Shown one piece after another: positions 6,385 to 8,058 of a stretch of DNA of 8,058 bases; the first letter of the stretch is position 1, and each line of letters opens with the position of its first letter. Origin of the DNA: an uncultured Eisenbergiella sp. (GTDB lineage Bacteria > Bacillota > Clostridia > Lachnospirales > Lachnospiraceae); assembly GCA_948960675.1 (NCBI GenBank), contig CARDPF010000138.1:1-8058 (forward strand), given 5' to 3'. The notes beneath the pieces were generated by a model. The model saw only the letters and a list, made by a program, of their open reading frames with translations, had not been told where the DNA came from and ran no database searches. Both the position numbers and the translations under genes were made by a program.

Positions 6385-8058
6385 TCATTCCAACGGGTAA
6401 AACCCGTCCTCTATCCTGCTCCCCCGCATGCCCGTGCGCTGTGCCATGGGCTTACAGGCCGTGGCCGGAAAAGCATGGTAGCTGATATTATCTCCGTTTA
6501 CCGGATAATAGACGGTCAGGCTTCCCACCTGCATGGATGCTGTCTCCACCCGGTCGTAATCCTGCTGCCGCACATAGGCCGGATCCCGAAAATGGGCCTT
6601 TACCCAGTTCATATCTGCTACCGTGTAATAACTAAAATAGCAACACAACAGCAGATAAACCACCGCGCTGCCGAAACCGGCTAAAATCCGGATCCCCCCG
6701 TTTTCCATTCGTTTCAGCCAGCTGCCGATGGCCAGAAGGGGAAATTCCAGCAGAAACGCCAGCCCGTACCGGATAAAAGGCGCCATCCAAAACCAGGCAA
6801 GATTTCCCACAAAAACCGTCAGGTGCAAAATCACCCGCTCCCAAGCCACCCTTTTGCCATGCCATACCGTGTGCAGGATGCCTAAGGCCTCCACACACAC
6901 CGCCGCAAGGTTGGCCTCTATCAGCATTTTTTCATACGTATCCTTGGCCTCCCACCATAGCGGAAGCCACTCCCAAAGGGGCGCGTCTGCCTTTGCCACA
7001 TCGAACAGGCACTTCCCCCATACCTTGATCTGGTCGGAATCGTGCTGCAGCTGCCAGGCCGGAACCTTCCAGTCCACAAAAAACCAATCAATTCCCGCAT
7101 AGGGATACACAAGCCAGCCGGAAAGCAACACATTGCGGGCCAGAAAAGGCAGCAAGACCAAAACACCCGCTCCCAGATAGACCCCGGTCTGCCGCCACTG
7201 TCCTTCCCGCACCAGCCGCACGGCAGGATACAGCGCCAGCAAAACCAAAATACCCGCAGACAGCTTGTAGGTAGCCACACAAACCGCCAACACACACAAA
7301 AGGGCATAATCCGACAAATCGGCCTCTTTTGCCCGCTCCGCCACCAATTCCGCCCATCTGACAATGACATACAGGGATAAATACATGGCGGCATAATCCG
7401 TGGCCGGGGACATCAGCCCTTCCACATTCACCATCGTGTAAATCAGAATGCCGAACCGGCTCACATCCGCCAGATTATTCTCATGCCTTTTAAAATCTTT
7501 CAACCCTGTCAGCGCCCAGCCGCATAACAGAAACGCCAAAAACCCCGTGGTCACATGCAGGGAACGCCCCAACAGCCACTTCATGGAGAAAACGGATGCA
7601 AACCCCAGATAGGCGCTGTTATAGCCAAAATGCTGCTGCAAATTGGCCAGCCCCTTCACCAGCCCGTACTCCTCATACCAGCGGATGGTCTGGGCATGGT
7701 AAATCCCCGTATCCGTGTGCTGTATGCCCCGGGATGTACAAAAGGCAATCGCCAGCGCCAGCAAAAGAAACAAAAAACCGTCCCAGGAAATACATTCCCT
7801 CCGGAAACCCTGATACAATCTGGCAAATGCGTCCCTGCACAAAACGGCAGACAATACGGCAAAAAAGAGTAACAGCAGGTGGGCAAGCATACCGACTTTC
7901 CAAAACAAACTCCACGTTTCGGCGTACACTGTGACGGTCACAATCCCGGCCATCATAGCGGACATCCACCGGATTCTTTTGTCCTTCTTTTTGGTCAGCA
8001 CGCCGACCAGCTTCAACACTCCTACCCCCACGCTGGCATTTACAAACAGCATATACCC
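6385..8058 (-). CDS. Polytopic membrane protein resembling the LIC_10190 family (5' end beyond window)
   Basis: 557 residues are visible and the frame is open to the window edge. The first Met (8050-8052) is preceded in frame by Tyr and Gly codons, and the protein starts mid-hydrophobic segment, so the gene probably begins outside. It has roughly ten hydrophobic segments. Counting from that Met, the most telling region is HTDTGIYHAQTIRW at 112-125 followed by GLANLQQHFGYNSAYLG at 134-150. I recognise this as typical of LIC_10190-type membrane proteins, which accompany surface glycan loci. An acidic loop motif between early spans suggests a GT-C-like fold; no enzymatic role is proven. A soluble C-terminal segment of about 85 residues follows the last span and ends near EDGFYPLE. 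The stop overlaps an in-frame ATG for the next gene, and the likelier start of that gene lies 50 bp downstream, so the two are co-transcribed. Confidence 0.75.
   Translation of the reverse strand, partial: GYMLFVNASVGVGVLKLVGVLTKKKDKRIRWMSAMMAGIVTVTVYAETWSLFWKVGMLAHLLLLFFAVLSAVLCRDAFARLYQGFRRECISWDGFLFLLLALAIAFCTSRGIQHTDTGIYHAQTIRWYEEYGLVKGLANLQQHFGYNSAYLGFASVFSMKWLLGRSLHVTTGFLAFLLCGWALTGLKDFKRHENNLADVSRFGILIYTMVNVEGLMSPATDYAAMYLSLYVIVRWAELVAERAKEADLSDYALLCVLAVCVATYKLSAGILVLLALYPAVRLVREGQWRQTGVYLGAGVLVLLPFLARNVLLSGWLVYPYAGIDWFFVDWKVPAWQLQHDSDQIKVWGKCLFDVAKADAPLWEWLPLWWEAKDTYEKMLIEANLAAVCVEALGILHTVWHGKRVAWERVILHLTVFVGNLAWFWMAPFIRYGLAFLLEFPLLAIGSWLKRMENGGIRILAGFGSAVVYLLLCCYFSYYTVADMNWVKAHFRDPAYVRQQDYDRVETASMQVGSLTVYYPVNGDNISYHAFPATACKPMAQRTGMRGSRIEDGFYPLE

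Noticed and set aside
8050..8052. ATG as the true start of the LIC_10190-like gene
   Set aside because: The frame is open to the window edge, only 6 bases lie upstream so no ribosome binding site can be judged, and the protein appears to begin mid-hydrophobic segment. Left as 5' partial.

Overview
The window looks like the left end of a contig from a Gram-positive gut anaerobe, most likely a Lachnospiraceae-type Clostridia. This is inferred from strong AAAGGAG-type ribosome binding sites, a moderately GC-rich composition judged by eye, and the gene families present. No phylogenetic marker is in the window. Bases 1-48 are not genomic: they match the last 48 nt of the Illumina TruSeq universal adapter. 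Biological sequence starts at about base 49.

Every recognisable gene lies on the minus strand, so transcription runs from right to left. In that order the genes are: a large polytopic membrane protein resembling the LIC_10190 family (6385-8058, cut at its 5' end by the window edge); a canonical GT11 alpha-1,2-fucosyltransferase-like enzyme (5420-6334); a full-length ABC exporter of the lipid-linked glycan flippase type (3638-5395); a DUF6056-like polytopic membrane protein (1954-3546); a divergent GT11-like glycosyltransferase (857-1891); and the first 81 codons of a DUF5672 protein (49-292), cut by the contig end. The first five are separated by only 24-91 bases with no terminator-like structure, so they probably form one operon.

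Together this reads as part of a locus for a cell-surface polysaccharide or glycolipid. Cytoplasmic GT11 enzymes would add sugars (probably fucose from GDP-fucose) to a lipid-linked glycan, the ABC protein would flip it across the membrane, and the two multi-spanning proteins could act as GT-C-like enzymes or other glycan membrane proteins on the outer face. The functions of the two membrane proteins are inferred from family resemblance and context. No nucleotide-sugar synthesis gene, polymerase or regulator is visible.

The 564-bp gap between the divergent GT11 gene and the DUF5672 gene (293-856) holds two separate long imperfect palindromes. One spans 577-855 with arms of about 130 bp, including 34 bp paired perfectly, and ends 1 nt from the GT11 stop codon. 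The other spans 324-468 with arms of about 65-75 bp and lies in the leader just upstream of the DUF5672 ribosome binding site. They look like MITE- or REP-like non-coding elements and are the least explained part of the window.
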